Positions 1-8,493 of a DNA stretch of 64,000 nucleotides are shown here, one piece after another. Numbering within the stretch: position 1 is the stretch's first letter; every line of letters begins with the position of its first letter. The position numbers and the translations under genes were made by a program. Source of the DNA: G963663735 sp963663735 (lineage in GTDB: Bacteria; Acidobacteriota; UBA6911; RPQK01; JAPXNP01); assembly GCA_963663735.2 (NCBI GenBank), contig CAXXHN010000001.1, forward strand, positions 434,001 through 498,000. Direction: 5' to 3'. The notes beneath the pieces were generated by a model. That model was not told the DNA's origin, ran no database searches, and saw only the letters and a list, made by a program, of their open reading frames with translations.

Positions 1-626
1 CCCAATGCCAGGATTATTCCGCTTAAAAGGGAGGAAAACGACCTGGGCAGCAGAACATACCTGATATTCTGCAGCTTTGAAGCACCTAATGCCGGTGCGG
101 TAAACCTCAGGCTTCCGGGTAACGACTCAAGCGCCACCTGGGTAGTCCTGATTATGTACGGAAGCACCAGGAACGCCAGAGACAACGCGGAAATCAGAAG
201 GCATGGATAGATTCGGTCCGAAAGCCTCTGGTGAAGGAATACTGCCACCGAGAAGCCAAACAGCCCCACTATTATTGAAGGAATGGAGGCCAGAATGTCA
301 AAAAACAGGCTGAAAACCTGTTTCACCCTGCCCCGGCTGTATTCCGCCAGGTAAATACCGGAGGCAAGGCCAACCGGGACGGCAAACACCAGGGCCACAA
401 CAACCAGGGACAGCGTCCCGGCGACGGCGGGCCAGAGACCGGAGAAAACCTGCTGCCTCATCATTATCGCGTCAATCGGTGATGTGTCTCCAAACAGAAG
501 CGCCAGATCCAGGACAGCCGCGCCCTTAAATACAAGGTACCCGACAATGACCCCAACACTTCCCAGGAGCAACAATGCGCAGGTCCAGCAGTAACCGGCC
601 AGTAAACTTTCCCCCAGTTTCTTCAT
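1..626 (-). CDS. pstA: Phosphate ABC transporter permease PstA (partial)
   Basis: Inner-membrane permease subunit of the high-affinity phosphate importer, pairing with PstC. The gene runs off the left edge of the window, so about 208 N-terminal residues are visible. Reading the minus strand from ATG 624-626 gives an N-terminal membrane segment, an ASIPSIIVGLFG stretch typical of PstA, and the cytoplasmic coupling loop ALGASKLQNIRYVLLP that docks on the ATPase PstB. The start codon overlaps the pstC stop as ATGA, which indicates translational coupling. The C-terminus, and any pstB or phoU beyond the edge, cannot be seen. The family call is strong from these motifs and from the gene order. Confidence 0.9.
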   Translation of the reverse strand, partial: MKKLGESLLAGYCWTCALLLLGSVGVIVGYLVFKGAAVLDLALLFGDTSPIDAIMMRQQVFSGLWPAVAGTLSLVVVALVFAVPVGLASGIYLAEYSRGRVKQVFSLFFDILASIPSIIVGLFGFSVAVFLHQRLSDRIYPCLLISALSLAFLVLPYIIRTTQVALESLPGSLRFTAPALGASKLQNIRYVLLPRSFSSLLSGIILAL

Positions 627-1483
627 ACTGCCGCCCCCTGGCCCTTCCAGCTGTAAAGCCCCCTGGCCGCTGTTACCATCACCGCTGTAAACAGGTACAG
701 GATAAGGCCACACGCAAACAGTGACTTGAATTCAATGCTGTCGAAATCAGCAGCAATAACTAATCCAATATGCCCGGTAAGAGTCCGGCTTGAATCCAGC
801 GTGGACCGCGGCAAACTCACACTGTTTCCCGCTACCATCAGGCTGATCATTGTATCCCCCATTGCCCTCCCGATCGCCAGGATAAGGCCGGCAACGATAC
901 CCTGCCATGAACAGGGAAGAATGACGTGTATGAACTGCTGAACCCGGCTCCCCCCCAGGGCTTCAACAGCCTTGAGATATGAAACCGGAACATGCTGAAA
1001 ACTCTGCGAAAATATCAGGACCATGGTTGGGGTGATAAGGATGGCCAGGAGAAGAGATGCTGTGAGAATGGACATCCCTGAGCCATATTCAAAGAGGTTC
1101 CGGATAATGGGTACAAGCAGAAAAATTCCGACAAAACCGTAAACCACGGTAGGGATGCCGGTCATGAGCTGCACTGTCCGACTTAGTATCAATCCCATTT
1201 TCCCGGAATCCAGCACCGCAATCAGCACACTGCATCCCAGGCTGAGCGGGAAAGCAAATACCAGGCTCAATAAAGAAATAACCAGGCTGCCTACAATCAT
1301 TGACCTGATTCCGTACAGTTCCTGATCGGGGGACCAGGAGCTGGTGAACAACTCAAAGAAGTGACCTCCTGTAATAATGGGAAGACCAAGATACAGCATG
1401 AAAACAAAAACGGAAACCGTGGCCAGGGCACAACCCGAAGCGGCCAGGAAAAAAGCTTTCTCAACCAGGTATTCTCTTTTCAT
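623..1483 (-). CDS. pstC: Phosphate ABC transporter permease PstC
   Basis: Permease partner of PstA in the PstSCAB importer. The 286-residue product has about six hydrophobic segments, the PstC-type MTGIPTVVYGFVGIF segment near residue 107, and an EAA-like loop (EALGGSRVQQFIHVILP) near residue 173 for contact with PstB. The TGA stop overlaps the pstA ATG, and its own ATG overlaps the pstS stop in the same ATGA manner, so the three genes form one leftward operon. Length is close to other PstC proteins. No Pho box was recognised upstream of the operon by eye. Confidence 0.92.
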   Translation of the reverse strand: MKREYLVEKAFFLAASGCALATVSVFVFMLYLGLPIITGGHFFELFTSSWSPDQELYGIRSMIVGSLVISLLSLVFAFPLSLGCSVLIAVLDSGKMGLILSRTVQLMTGIPTVVYGFVGIFLLVPIIRNLFEYGSGMSILTASLLLAILITPTMVLIFSQSFQHVPVSYLKAVEALGGSRVQQFIHVILPCSWQGIVAGLILAIGRAMGDTMISLMVAGNSVSLPRSTLDSSRTLTGHIGLVIAADFDSIEFKSLFACGLILYLFTAVMVTAARGLYSWKGQGAAV

Positions 1484-2328
1484 CTGATCGAAATGAAACC
1501 TTTCTCCTCAACCAGGGCCTGTCCCTCCGATGTCAGCAGATAATCAACCAGCTTCAGGGCAAGGGCTTTCGGATCCGCCCCGGTATTACTGTAAAGGATC
1601 CTGGATATTTTGTAGCTGCCGTTCCTTATGTTTTCAATGGTTGGAGTAATTCCATCCAGGGGCACCGGGGTCACGCTGTCATCAATGAAACCGGCGGAAA
1701 TATATCCGATGCCGTTCGGATCCTGGGAAACCGCGGCCTTCATGGCACCGTTGGAAACCGCAAAGTGAGCCCTGTCGGTGATCAATCCCCTGCCCAGCGC
1801 CTTCTCCCAGAACACCTCCCGGGTGCCGCTGGAATTATCCCTGGTATAAACCGTGATTTGCAGGTTTTCACCTCCCAGTTCCTGCCAGTTGGCAATCCTC
1901 CCGCTGTAAATATCCCTCACCTGTGATGTCGTCAGTTCCCGGATCGGATTCCGGGGATTAACGATCACTCCAACTCCATCTATAGCGAGTTCAAAAACCC
2001 GGAGCCCATATTTAGCTATTTCAGTGTCCGTGGCGCGGCGCCCTGAATTCCCGATATCAACCAGGCCCTCTCCCACCTGTTTAATCCCGGCTCCTGATCC
2101 TCCGCCAGCTATGGTAATCCTTATATCAGGATTAAAACTCATAATCCTCCTGGCGGCTTCCCGCATTACCGGGATATGGGCGGTACCTCCGGAAATCCTT
2201 ATTGTTCCTTTCTCTCCGGCAAAAGATTCCAGGGGATTTCCGGCGGCGGAAACAGGCTGCGCGGACACACAAGTAATCAACAACAATAAAAAAAAGGACA
2301 GTCCCATGAACGCGGTTTTAAACTTCAT
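1480..2328 (-). CDS. pstS: Periplasmic phosphate-binding protein PstS
   Basis: Solute-binding protein that captures phosphate in the periplasm and delivers it to PstCA. The 282-residue protein begins with a Sec signal peptide (basic MKFK, then a long hydrophobic run to about residue 28). The mature part shows the phosphate-binding hallmarks: ISGGTAHIPV near residue 45, AGGGSGAGIKQVGEGLVDIG near residue 74, and TRDNSSGTREVFWEKAL near residue 162. There is no lipobox cysteine, so it is probably soluble. A GGAG lies five bases before the ATG. It is the first gene of the pst operon; the 272 bases upstream hold no convincing gene. Confidence 0.92.
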   Translation of the reverse strand: MKFKTAFMGLSFFLLLLITCVSAQPVSAAGNPLESFAGEKGTIRISGGTAHIPVMREAARRIMSFNPDIRITIAGGGSGAGIKQVGEGLVDIGNSGRRATDTEIAKYGLRVFELAIDGVGVIVNPRNPIRELTTSQVRDIYSGRIANWQELGGENLQITVYTRDNSSGTREVFWEKALGRGLITDRAHFAVSNGAMKAAVSQDPNGIGYISAGFIDDSVTPVPLDGITPTIENIRNGSYKISRILYSNTGADPKALALKLVDYLLTSEGQALVEEKGFISIR

Positions 2329-2600
2329 TGTATCTCCGCAGTCATTCTACCTGAACTTCAACAACAAATCAGGGCATGCCTCTTCCCCTGAGATCTGTCT
2401 AAAGGAGGGCAGACATGGAGGTGAAACCGGGAGGATACAATTTGCCGCGGCAAGAAAATAAGGGCACGCCGCTGGAGACAGCATCCTGTACCACCTCCAT
2501 CCAACCAGGCGGGAAGCCAAAACTGAAATTTCCCGCCTTAATCCTTTTTCCGGCCTGACGGCCGCACAAAATAAAAAATCAGGCAATCACGCCGCCTGGA

Positions 2601-3203
2601 TTAAAACCTGTCCTTGATCACTATTTCTGATAAAGGCAGTTGCCCGCCCCGGGGATTGGCCTCGCCTATTGCCTTGCCGACCACAACAAACATTGCTATT
2701 ACGTGATCTTCCGGCAGGTTAATCAGTTTCCCCACTGCGTCAAAATCAAACCCATCCATGGGACAGGAGTCATAACCCATGGCTTTGGCAGCCAGCATTA
2801 TTGTCTGTGCGGCAATACCGCACGAACGCATGGCCTCATCTCTCTGGACCACTTCCCTGCCCCTGTAATACTGGTCAATCGCGGGTAAAAGAAAATCCTG
2901 GACCGGCTGGGGAGCGTTTCTCCAGTACCTCTCAGGTCCCTTCTCCCAGCTCTTCAAATCAGCGCACATAATGATGAGCAGAGAGGCTTCTTCAACCTGG
3001 GCCTGATCCCAGGCTACCGCCCGGATCTTTTTCCGAAGTTCAGGATCACGCACCAGTACCAACCGCCAGTTCTGGATATTAAATGCCGTAGGGGCCAGTA
3101 TTGCCAGTGACAGCAGCCTGTTGATGTCAGCTTCCGGCATTCCATAATCAGGGTTATAGTGTTTTACCGCCCTTCGGGTTTCAATCGCTGTTAATGTGTT
3201 CAT
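2601..3203 (-). CDS. Nitroreductase family protein
   Basis: FMN-dependent NAD(P)H oxidoreductase of the nitroreductase family, about 200 residues. The N-terminal signature IETRRAVKHYNPD followed by LAILAPTAFNIQNWRLVLV is the usual FMN-phosphate and isoalloxazine region, and GYDSCPMDGFDFDAVGKL is the second conserved block near residue 150. The ATG at 3201-3203 is preceded by AAGGAGC, so I prefer it to a longer in-frame extension starting at 3290. The gene stands alone between non-operonic neighbours. The natural substrate cannot be told from sequence; these enzymes reduce quinones, nitroaromatics or enones. Confidence 0.85.
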   Translation of the reverse strand: MNTLTAIETRRAVKHYNPDYGMPEADINRLLSLAILAPTAFNIQNWRLVLVRDPELRKKIRAVAWDQAQVEEASLLIIMCADLKSWEKGPERYWRNAPQPVQDFLLPAIDQYYRGREVVQRDEAMRSCGIAAQTIMLAAKAMGYDSCPMDGFDFDAVGKLINLPEDHVIAMFVVVGKAIGEANPRGGQLPLSEIVIKDRF

Positions 3204-3425
3204 AAATAGCTCCTTTTGATAGATTGTCTCATGCCCTGGCAACCGAACAGGGATTATCCCTCGGGTTTTTGAGTGTTCTCCACTCACCAATCCTGGGACA
3301 GGGCCTTTTCAGTTTACCGGGAAATACATATTTTTCAATCCAGAAAAATTCGGCGGCAGAGTTTCCCAGTTCGCATATTTCACCAGCACACTGCGGTTGT
3401 GACGAAAGCTGGTGAGAAATCCGGA

Positions 3426-3917
3426 CTAGGATCCAGGAGTTGATATCCCGGCGATGGAGGCAAAAAGCATTCCGGCAATCATTCCGGATATTAACGCAAA
3501 AAATGCCAAAAGTATTGCAACGGCCCAGCTGGTCCTGCAAATCCGGCGAAACAGCCAGGATACGAGAGCGAGATTCAAGGGAAAAACCAGGAACCATAAG
3601 ATTCCAGGGTACTTCCATAATTCATAATAAACAATCTTGGACAGGTTCTCCCAGACCTGAAAAATAAACTCCGTTATGAAAACTATCTTCAAAATGTCTA
3701 TAAACGCAATGCCGCGCCTGATGACAAAAGCCAGGAGAAATATAAAAAAGCTGGAACCTAAGATGCCCACTTCCGGGACAGTCGCGTAAAAAAGAATATT
3801 TGGCTCATCCCCGGTATAAAAAAAATCCTTCCAGGCAGTCAGCACAAGCAGCGGGGGATAAAGCAGTGCCAAAATTATCCAGAACTTTCTGCTGTTGAAA
3901 ATATCATTGACGGTCAT
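3426..3917 (-). CDS. Hypothetical integral membrane protein
   Basis: 163-residue protein with four or five predicted membrane segments (around residues 12-30, 45-66, 75-90, 103-120 and 130-155) and short polar loops such as KDFFYTGDEPN. I do not recognise the family. The start is well supported by GGAGGAGGG just upstream of the ATG. It lies between a nitroreductase and a decayed gene and has no obvious operon partner. Whether it is an integron cassette like the genes to its right is unclear; no convincing attC was seen next to it. Confidence 0.6.
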   Translation of the reverse strand: MTVNDIFNSRKFWIILALLYPPLLVLTAWKDFFYTGDEPNILFYATVPEVGILGSSFFIFLLAFVIRRGIAFIDILKIVFITEFIFQVWENLSKIVYYELWKYPGILWFLVFPLNLALVSWLFRRICRTSWAVAILLAFFALISGMIAGMLFASIAGISTPGS

Positions 3918-3966
3918 CTATTCCCTCCTCCACTTCAGGACTTGCTGTATCAGTATAAAACCCTAT

Positions 3967-4400
3967 CTCAACCTAATGATAAAAGTAAACTATTTTTTAC
4001 AATATGTAAATAATACATTACACAAACATTAAAAATTGTTTTCAGAGCCGGAGGCGCAAACATCAAGAGGCCGAATCCCTGCTGTGATACCGGAGTCACT
4101 ACCCTGGGGAGTCCATAGCTCCTCCAGGGACGAAGGGAACCAATGGAAAGAAGGAATACGATGCCTATAGAATAGATACGCTCAATGTTTCCAGCGCCTT
4201 CAGGCCCTCCATAACTGTATGAAGTCAGCAGTACCAGTATAATGAGAATCGGAAGGGCCAGGAATATCCTCAGCAGTGTCTTCAGCCTGGCGGATTTCTC
4301 CGGGTAATCTATAAAAAACCGGAAATTTCAGTTTAAAACCAATCCTTTCCGGCCTGGTTAACCACTCCCTCTCCTGAATATTCCTGCAAAGATAACCTCC
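3967..4400 (-). pseudogene. Frame-disrupted DUF4389-like membrane protein remnant
   Basis: The minus strand encodes FIDYPEKSARLKTLLRIF then LALPILIILVLLTS, which resembles the start of DUF4389 proteins (a YPE-x-x-SR motif followed by a membrane helix). The preceding residues (RIGFKLKFPV) lie in another frame; the two frames meet at a run of six T residues (A6 on the plus strand, 4313-4318), so one base is in excess. A good AGGAGG sits near 4393 but no clean start follows it in the right frame. The reading frame stays open to about 3967, but the C-terminal half no longer looks like the family. It may be a sequencing slip at the homopolymer plus a genuine truncation. Confidence 0.4.
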
Positions 4401-4523
4401 TGTCAATTAATATTTTCGGATGTTTTGAACGAGAAACTGACTGTGAATTTCTCCAGCCGCCCAGGTATCGGGAAATTCATGACACAACCTGGCTCTATAC
4501 TTGATTGAGGGACGGAATTATTG

Positions 4524-5237
4524 ATGAAAAAGGCTATTGTAATCGGGGCATCTTCCGGAATAGGGCGCGCGTTGGCCAGGATTCTTTCTGATCAAGGCTA
4601 TGCTGTTGGAATTACCGGGCGGCGGCGGAACCTGCTTGAAGAATTGAAGGAAGAACTGGCCGGCCAGGTTTATCTCAAGGCTTTTGACGTTGCCGATGAA
4701 CTCTCCGGAAAAGACCTTCGGGACCTCATAGATGAAATGGGGGGAGTGGACCTGGTTGTAATCAACGCGGGAAGCGGCTCCCGTGATATCAGCCTCCCCT
4801 GGGAAAAAGAAAAAGGAACGATCGAAACCAATATACTGGGTTTCACGGCCATGGCCAATGTCGCCTGGCACTATTTCCAGGAACAAGGATCAGGTCACCT
4901 GGCGGGAGTTTCTTCGATTGCCGGAATACGGGGCGGAGGAGGAGCCCCCGCCTACAGCGCTTCAAAGGCATTCGTGTCCAATTACCTGCAGGGCCTGCGC
5001 TATATCGCGGTAAAAAGAAAATGCAATATTACGGTTACCGACATCCAGCCGGGATTTGTGGACACGGCCATGGCGCAGGGTGACCACGTGTTCTGGTCAG
5101 CCTCACCCCAAAAGGCGGCGGCACAGATCTACCAGGCCATCAGGAAAAAAAAGAACCATGCTTACATCACAAAACGCTGGAGGTTAATCGCCTGGGCGCT
5201 GAAAGTGCTACCGGATGGTTTTTTCAACAAGCTGTAA
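4524..5237 (+). CDS. Short-chain dehydrogenase/reductase
   Basis: NAD(P)-dependent oxidoreductase of the classical SDR family, 237 residues. The N-terminal glycine motif is GASSGIGRAL near residue 8, followed by GRRRN at the end of beta-2, which favours NADPH. NAGSG is the family NNAG-like motif, and the catalytic Ser and YSASK (Tyr, Lys) lie in the segment around residues 130-150. The C-terminus keeps PGFVDTAM and then a basic, hydrophobic tail (KRWRLIAWALKVLP) that may bind membrane. I take the ATG at 4524 rather than the TTG one codon upstream. It is the only rightward gene in this part of the accessory region. Confidence 0.88.
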   Translation: MKKAIVIGASSGIGRALARILSDQGYAVGITGRRRNLLEELKEELAGQVYLKAFDVADELSGKDLRDLIDEMGGVDLVVINAGSGSRDISLPWEKEKGTIETNILGFTAMANVAWHYFQEQGSGHLAGVSSIAGIRGGGGAPAYSASKAFVSNYLQGLRYIAVKRKCNITVTDIQPGFVDTAMAQGDHVFWSASPQKAAAQIYQAIRKKKNHAYITKRWRLIAWALKVLPDGFFNKL

Positions 5238-5317
5238 GGTTTTTCCAAGGAAAATCAGGCTGAGAGCAGCCGGCCTGAGGGGCGCAGCTGCCAGGCAGTC
5301 GACCCAGGACCCAGGGC

Positions 5318-6163
5318 CTACCCGATTGAAGCTTTAATGGTCCACTGGGTCCTGTTCATGAATTTCCATTTCCTGAACAGTTTAAGCAGAGCAGGCCTGA
5401 TATCATCCTCTTCCAGGTAGGACCATTCTTTGGTCACCTTGATGCCACTTCCGTAAGATTCAACCTCTGAAGCATCCCTGAGGCCCGATTCAAAGGAGGC
5501 TCCCGCGTCGCAGCCGAGGGAACGTTTCATCTTCGACTTGACCATTTTCTTCCAGATCCCCCTGGTGTACCTCTCACTCACAACTTCAAAAACAATGTGG
5601 GATTTGCTGAAAAAACAGGAAAGCCGATTGAAAAGCTTTATCACCTCCGGTTTGGGCAGGTACATCAGCAGCCCTTCCACCAGGAAAAGTATGTTCTGAT
5701 CCTGGATACTCTGTATTTCCAGGATCCACTCCTTCTCCAGGACTGAACAGGCAATCATCCGGTAAGGGGCAGCATCAGTTGGACCCAGCAATTCCTTTTT
5801 GGTTTCAATAACCGGGGGCAGGTCTATTTCAATATACCGGGCCGGATCGGCAGACAGACGCCAGAACCTGGTATCAAATCCCGAGCCCAGGTTTACAACC
5901 AGTCTTCCGGGATTACCCTTGATGAACTCCGCGGCAAAAGCGTCATATTTCCGGGCCCGCAAGGCGATGTGAGAGCTGAGGCTCTGCGGCATTTTCCTGT
6001 CCAGGATCCTCCCCCTGGTTTCTTCGGGCAGGTGCAGTTTCAGTTTTTCAAGCAGCTCTATCCCCATTTCATCCCTGATCAGGGGATTTCTCTTCCCTGC
6101 TTCCAATACTCTAGCTTTCAGGGTGATCAGAGCTGTCTCGGAAACGTGGCTCAGGGTATCCAT
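5318..6163 (-). CDS. Class I SAM-dependent methyltransferase (LCM/PPM family)
   Basis: 281-residue methyltransferase related to the leucine carboxyl methyltransferase / polyketide O-methyltransferase group. It has the family order: HIALRARKYD, then the SAM-binding motif VVNLGSGFDTRFWRL near residue 90, an acidic YIEIDLPPVIETK adenosine-binding strand, and LFLVEGLLMYLP near residue 165. The methyl acceptor is unknown. The gene is leftward like the other single accessory genes here and ends 80 bases from the convergent SDR gene. No attC was confidently identified after its stop. Confidence 0.82.
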   Translation of the reverse strand: MDTLSHVSETALITLKARVLEAGKRNPLIRDEMGIELLEKLKLHLPEETRGRILDRKMPQSLSSHIALRARKYDAFAAEFIKGNPGRLVVNLGSGFDTRFWRLSADPARYIEIDLPPVIETKKELLGPTDAAPYRMIACSVLEKEWILEIQSIQDQNILFLVEGLLMYLPKPEVIKLFNRLSCFFSKSHIVFEVVSERYTRGIWKKMVKSKMKRSLGCDAGASFESGLRDASEVESYGSGIKVTKEWSYLEEDDIRPALLKLFRKWKFMNRTQWTIKASIG

Positions 6164-6273
6164 ATGATCAACTTTCCGTTAAATCCCATTCATTTAATGA
6201 ATTACCCCCATCTTAAAGGAGATGGCTGAAAAATAACGCGAAAGCCGGGAGGCGGGACCACCGGGCGCGGAAG

Positions 6274-6894
6274 TCAGCGTAGACCTGCCTGTTTGTTCGC
6301 CTCGGGACCGAACACGCTCCGGCAAAGCTCTTTCGCTTCCTCAATCCAGGCAAGGCGCTGTTCCTCCGTGCTCGTCACCACCACCCTGAACATCCTGCGA
6401 TGGAATGTCCGGACACCGCAGAGGTCAAAAATGCAGCTTCGCCAGATGGACTCCAGGGGATCACCGAATTCCGCATGCTCTCTGACCTGCTCCGTGTTGG
6501 AGGTGTTCAGGACAACTGCCGCGCCGGCACGGAGCAACCCCACAGGAACACCTTCGCCGCTGTCCCCCTCCTCAAACCGGTAGGCCAGACCCGGACGGAA
6601 GACACGATCGATCCAGCCCTTGAGTATCGCGGGGGGCTGCCCCCACCAGTTTGGATGAACGACAACAATGCCGTCAGCTGAACAAAGTTCGTCGCAATGG
6701 GCCTGGATCACCGCCGGAATGGCACCATGTTCAGGAATCTCTGCCGCGGTGAGCAGCGGATCAAAATGCTCCGCCTGGAGATCGTGGAATATCACTTGAT
6801 GTCCGCGTTCAAGCAAATCGTCGCGCACCGCGTGTGCGATCGCGTGGTTCAGGCTTCCTGGGTCAGGATGGCCAAGAATGATCAGTATTTTCAT
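6274..6894 (-). CDS. NAD(P)H dehydrogenase (quinone), flavodoxin-2 fold
   Basis: 206-residue FMN/FAD reductase of the flavodoxin-2 family (MdaB/KefF/NQO1-like). It shows ILGHPDPGSLNHAIAHAV at the N-terminus (flavin-phosphate loop), VVHPNWWGQPPAILKGWIDR near residue 78 (isoalloxazine contact), and a conserved FRPGLAYRF following it. It probably performs two-electron quinone reduction in the cytosol. It is a stand-alone leftward gene whose start is followed upstream by an attC-like site and the DUF3795 gene, consistent with a cassette origin. Base composition is more GC-rich than the DUF3795 gene upstream, suggesting separate origins. Confidence 0.85.
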   Translation of the reverse strand: MKILIILGHPDPGSLNHAIAHAVRDDLLERGHQVIFHDLQAEHFDPLLTAAEIPEHGAIPAVIQAHCDELCSADGIVVVHPNWWGQPPAILKGWIDRVFRPGLAYRFEEGDSGEGVPVGLLRAGAAVVLNTSNTEQVREHAEFGDPLESIWRSCIFDLCGVRTFHRRMFRVVVTSTEEQRLAWIEEAKELCRSVFGPEANKQAGLR

Positions 6895-6918
6895 ATTTCT
6901 TCTTCAAGCAACGCTGTA

Positions 6919-6984
6919 AAATAACCGATGTAAAAGGTAAGCGGGGGTTTCTGCATCCGGTTTGATCCGACCGCCAGGTTATTT
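6919..6984 (-). repeat. attC-like recombination site after the DUF3795 gene
   Basis: A 66-base imperfect palindrome whose outer arms are a perfect AAATAACC / GGTTATTT pair (minus strand). The left arm begins one base after the DUF3795 stop codon, exactly where the R'' element of an integron attC would lie; the right arm ends with GGTTATTT in the place of R'. The inner arms are poorly conserved. Taken alone it would be weak; it is supported by the same arrangement at clearer sites elsewhere in this region. Confidence 0.4.
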
Positions 6985-6985
6985 G

Positions 6986-7333
6986 TTATCGTTTAATAGA
7001 CTGGATTCCTTGTTTTGCCATGCTGTCCGCGTAACTTTGGATTCCATTCTCCTTTATCTTTTGAATACACGCGACCCGGTTGGACTTAAAGATAAAACCA
7101 AAAATCTTTGACATGAAATTGTTAAATTTCCCGCAGCTGTTCGGATCCGGATATTCGATGCAATCCGCGCAAGATTCATATTTGCTGTCTATACAACATG
7201 TACGAATTCCGCACCAGGATGCTTTTTCATTGTCATGGCAGCCAGGGCATTTGTCATTCAGATATCTTCTGCACGCGCCGCAGTATAAGCCGCAATATGC
7301 AACCAGTTTTTGGTCTGAAACTATATCTTTCAC
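6986..7333 (-). CDS. DUF3795 domain protein
   Basis: 115-residue cysteine-rich protein. The N-terminal VAYCGLYCGACRRYLNDKCPGC and the following WCGIRTCC and CADC motifs are the DUF3795 signature, a small presumed metal-binding domain of unknown function. The start is GTG at 7331-7333 preceded by GGAGGGATG. Eleven cysteines are visible, spaced as pairs, which suggests zinc or Fe-S ligation. The stop codon is followed after one base by an attC-like site, so it looks like a mobile cassette. The gene is more AT-rich than its neighbours. Confidence 0.75.
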   Translation of the reverse strand: MKDIVSDQKLVAYCGLYCGACRRYLNDKCPGCHDNEKASWCGIRTCCIDSKYESCADCIEYPDPNSCGKFNNFMSKIFGFIFKSNRVACIQKIKENGIQSYADSMAKQGIQSIKR

Positions 7334-7361
7334 TCCATCCCTCCTTTCAAACCCAGCAACC

Positions 7362-7479
7362 AGCTAACCAGCGGCAGCTGACCGCAAACTGTCAGGAAAA
7401 TTAAAAAAGTTCTGACAGTACTGACATTCAAAAACACAAAATTATCCATCAGTGCCGGTCGCCTTTTTCAGCGGTCAGC
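7362..7479 (-). repeat. attC-like site after a CMD-family gene
   Basis: 118-base structured interval directly after a stop codon. On the minus strand it starts with GCTGACC and ends with GGTTAGCT, which can pair as R'' and R'. Inside are further inverted repeats: AGCTGACCGC near the start against GCGGTCAGCT near the end, and ACTGTCAG against CTGACAGT in the centre. The size and nesting resemble long integron attC sites. The core is not a perfect match to the GTTRRRY consensus, so confidence is moderate. Confidence 0.4.
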
Positions 7480-7767
7480 TTATGCTCCATTGTCCTGGGA
7501 TCCTTTTACCGCGGCGGTGATTACAAATCCTGAATTGATTCCCGCTGCCAGGTTGATTGCTTCCTTTATAGCTGTTTCATCAATGTGAGCCTGGTTCGCC
7601 CTGGCCAGTCGGGCGGCGGTGCAATCCTGGCAGCCCCTGGTGACAGCAACCGTAATTCCGATAAGGTGACGTTCGCGTTCAGTCAAGGTGCCGCTGTAAG
7701 TTGTGGCAAACATCGGGTCCCCGGCATCAGACTGGGCTTTGATCATTCCGAACTCATTGAATTTCAT
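7480..7767 (-). CDS. Carboxymuconolactone decarboxylase (CMD/AhpD-like) family protein
   Basis: Short 95-residue member of the AhpD-like/CMD fold. It contains LTERERHLIGITVAVTRGCQDCTAARLARA, where CxxC (CQDC) is the redox pair of the AhpD core, though the usual histidine three residues after the second cysteine is replaced by Arg. The length is typical of one-domain members. The ATG has an excellent AAGGAG six bases upstream. It probably acts in peroxide or thiol chemistry, but the altered proton-relay residue makes that uncertain. The stop codon abuts an attC-like site. A second CMD gene lies at 11.3 kb. Confidence 0.75.
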   Translation of the reverse strand: MKFNEFGMIKAQSDAGDPMFATTYSGTLTERERHLIGITVAVTRGCQDCTAARLARANQAHIDETAIKEAINLAAGINSGFVITAAVKGSQDNGA

Positions 7768-7896
7768 ATTTCTCCTTCATAATTTTACTTAAACCCGATG
7801 TCGAAATCAGGCCGCCAGAAGGACTTAAGCACAAATCAGTTTTTTTTATTTAATGGAACAACCTCTCCTTTGGAGGGATCCAGTTCATTGTCCGGT

Positions 7897-8412
7897 TCAG
7901 ATTGCGTCCTGCGAAAGTGACAATGTCAAACGGGTTGAAATGGCATTTAACGCGATCTTATGAAGCATCTCGCTAACAGTCGTGCAACAGTCCGTTAATA
8001 CGCATACTTTATATTTTTCCGCTGACTTTGAAATCGCGGTATGCGTTACACAATTTTGTGTCATCATTCCACAGACAAGTAATTCATCCACACCGAGATT
8101 GGAAAGAAGCTCTTCAAGATTCGTATTTAAAAAAGCATCGGCATGCTCCTTGATCACAATCGGGTCTTGCGGGGCTGCCGCCAGAACGCGCGGGTGAATC
8201 TTTACTCCTTCTGTTCCGCGATTGAAGAATGGCGCGGCACCAGTACCCGGGTTCGCGATATGCTGAATATGAATGACCGGGATTCCCTTGGATTTCGCCG
8301 ATATGATTGCCCGCTCAATGTTGGCGAGGGTGGAATCTGTGTTCCAGAGCGGGAAATTACCCACGGGAAAATAATCATTCTGTAAATCAATAATCAATAA
8401 TGCTTTATTCAT
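7897..8412 (-). CDS. Isochorismatase-like cysteine hydrolase
   Basis: 171-residue hydrolase of the isochorismatase-like superfamily. MNKALLIIDLQNDYF carries the catalytic Asp near residue 10, KEHADAFLNTNL carries the Lys near residue 87, and ELLVCGMMTQNCVTHTA carries the nucleophilic Cys near residue 125, so the D-K-C triad is complete. The ATG at 8410-8412 has AGGA nine bases upstream; a seven-codon extension is possible. Relatives hydrolyse nicotinamide, carbamates or isochorismate; the real substrate is unknown. It lies between an attC-like site upstream and a less clear spacer downstream. Confidence 0.85.
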   Translation of the reverse strand: MNKALLIIDLQNDYFPVGNFPLWNTDSTLANIERAIISAKSKGIPVIHIQHIANPGTGAAPFFNRGTEGVKIHPRVLAAAPQDPIVIKEHADAFLNTNLEELLSNLGVDELLVCGMMTQNCVTHTAISKSAEKYKVCVLTDCCTTVSEMLHKIALNAISTRLTLSLSQDAI

Positions 8413-8436
8413 ATCGTGCTTTCCTGTTTTCAAATG

Positions 8437-8493
8437 AATAATGCCGATCAGCCGCGCGATTCTTTTTAGTCGGCAGAATTTGCCTGGTCAGGC
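8437..8493 (-). repeat. attC-like site after the DUF1697 gene
   Basis: The plus-strand core ATCAGCCGCGCGATT...AGTCGGCAGAATT closely matches the core of the well-formed site at 16656-16725 (ATCAGCCGCGCGGTA...CGTCGGCTGAATT). Both are inverted repeats with a short central spacer. The R''-like GTCAGGC overlaps the TGA stop of the DUF1697 gene. The R' end (AATAATGCC) has drifted from GCATAAC. I regard it as a degraded integron attC of the same family. Confidence 0.55.

Noticed and set aside
2347..2586. 79-codon frame between pstS and the nitroreductase
   Set aside because: No ribosome-binding site or recognisable motif; compositionally like intergenic sequence.
3204..3290. N-terminal extension of the nitroreductase
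   Set aside because: The internal ATG at 3203 has a perfect AAGGAG and begins at the family N-terminus.
4100..4140. Third possible integrase-tail remnant (GAGTCCATAG and AGGGACG on the plus strand)
   Set aside because: Two short matches with a ten-base deletion between them, and no attI-like block beside them; too weak to separate from chance.
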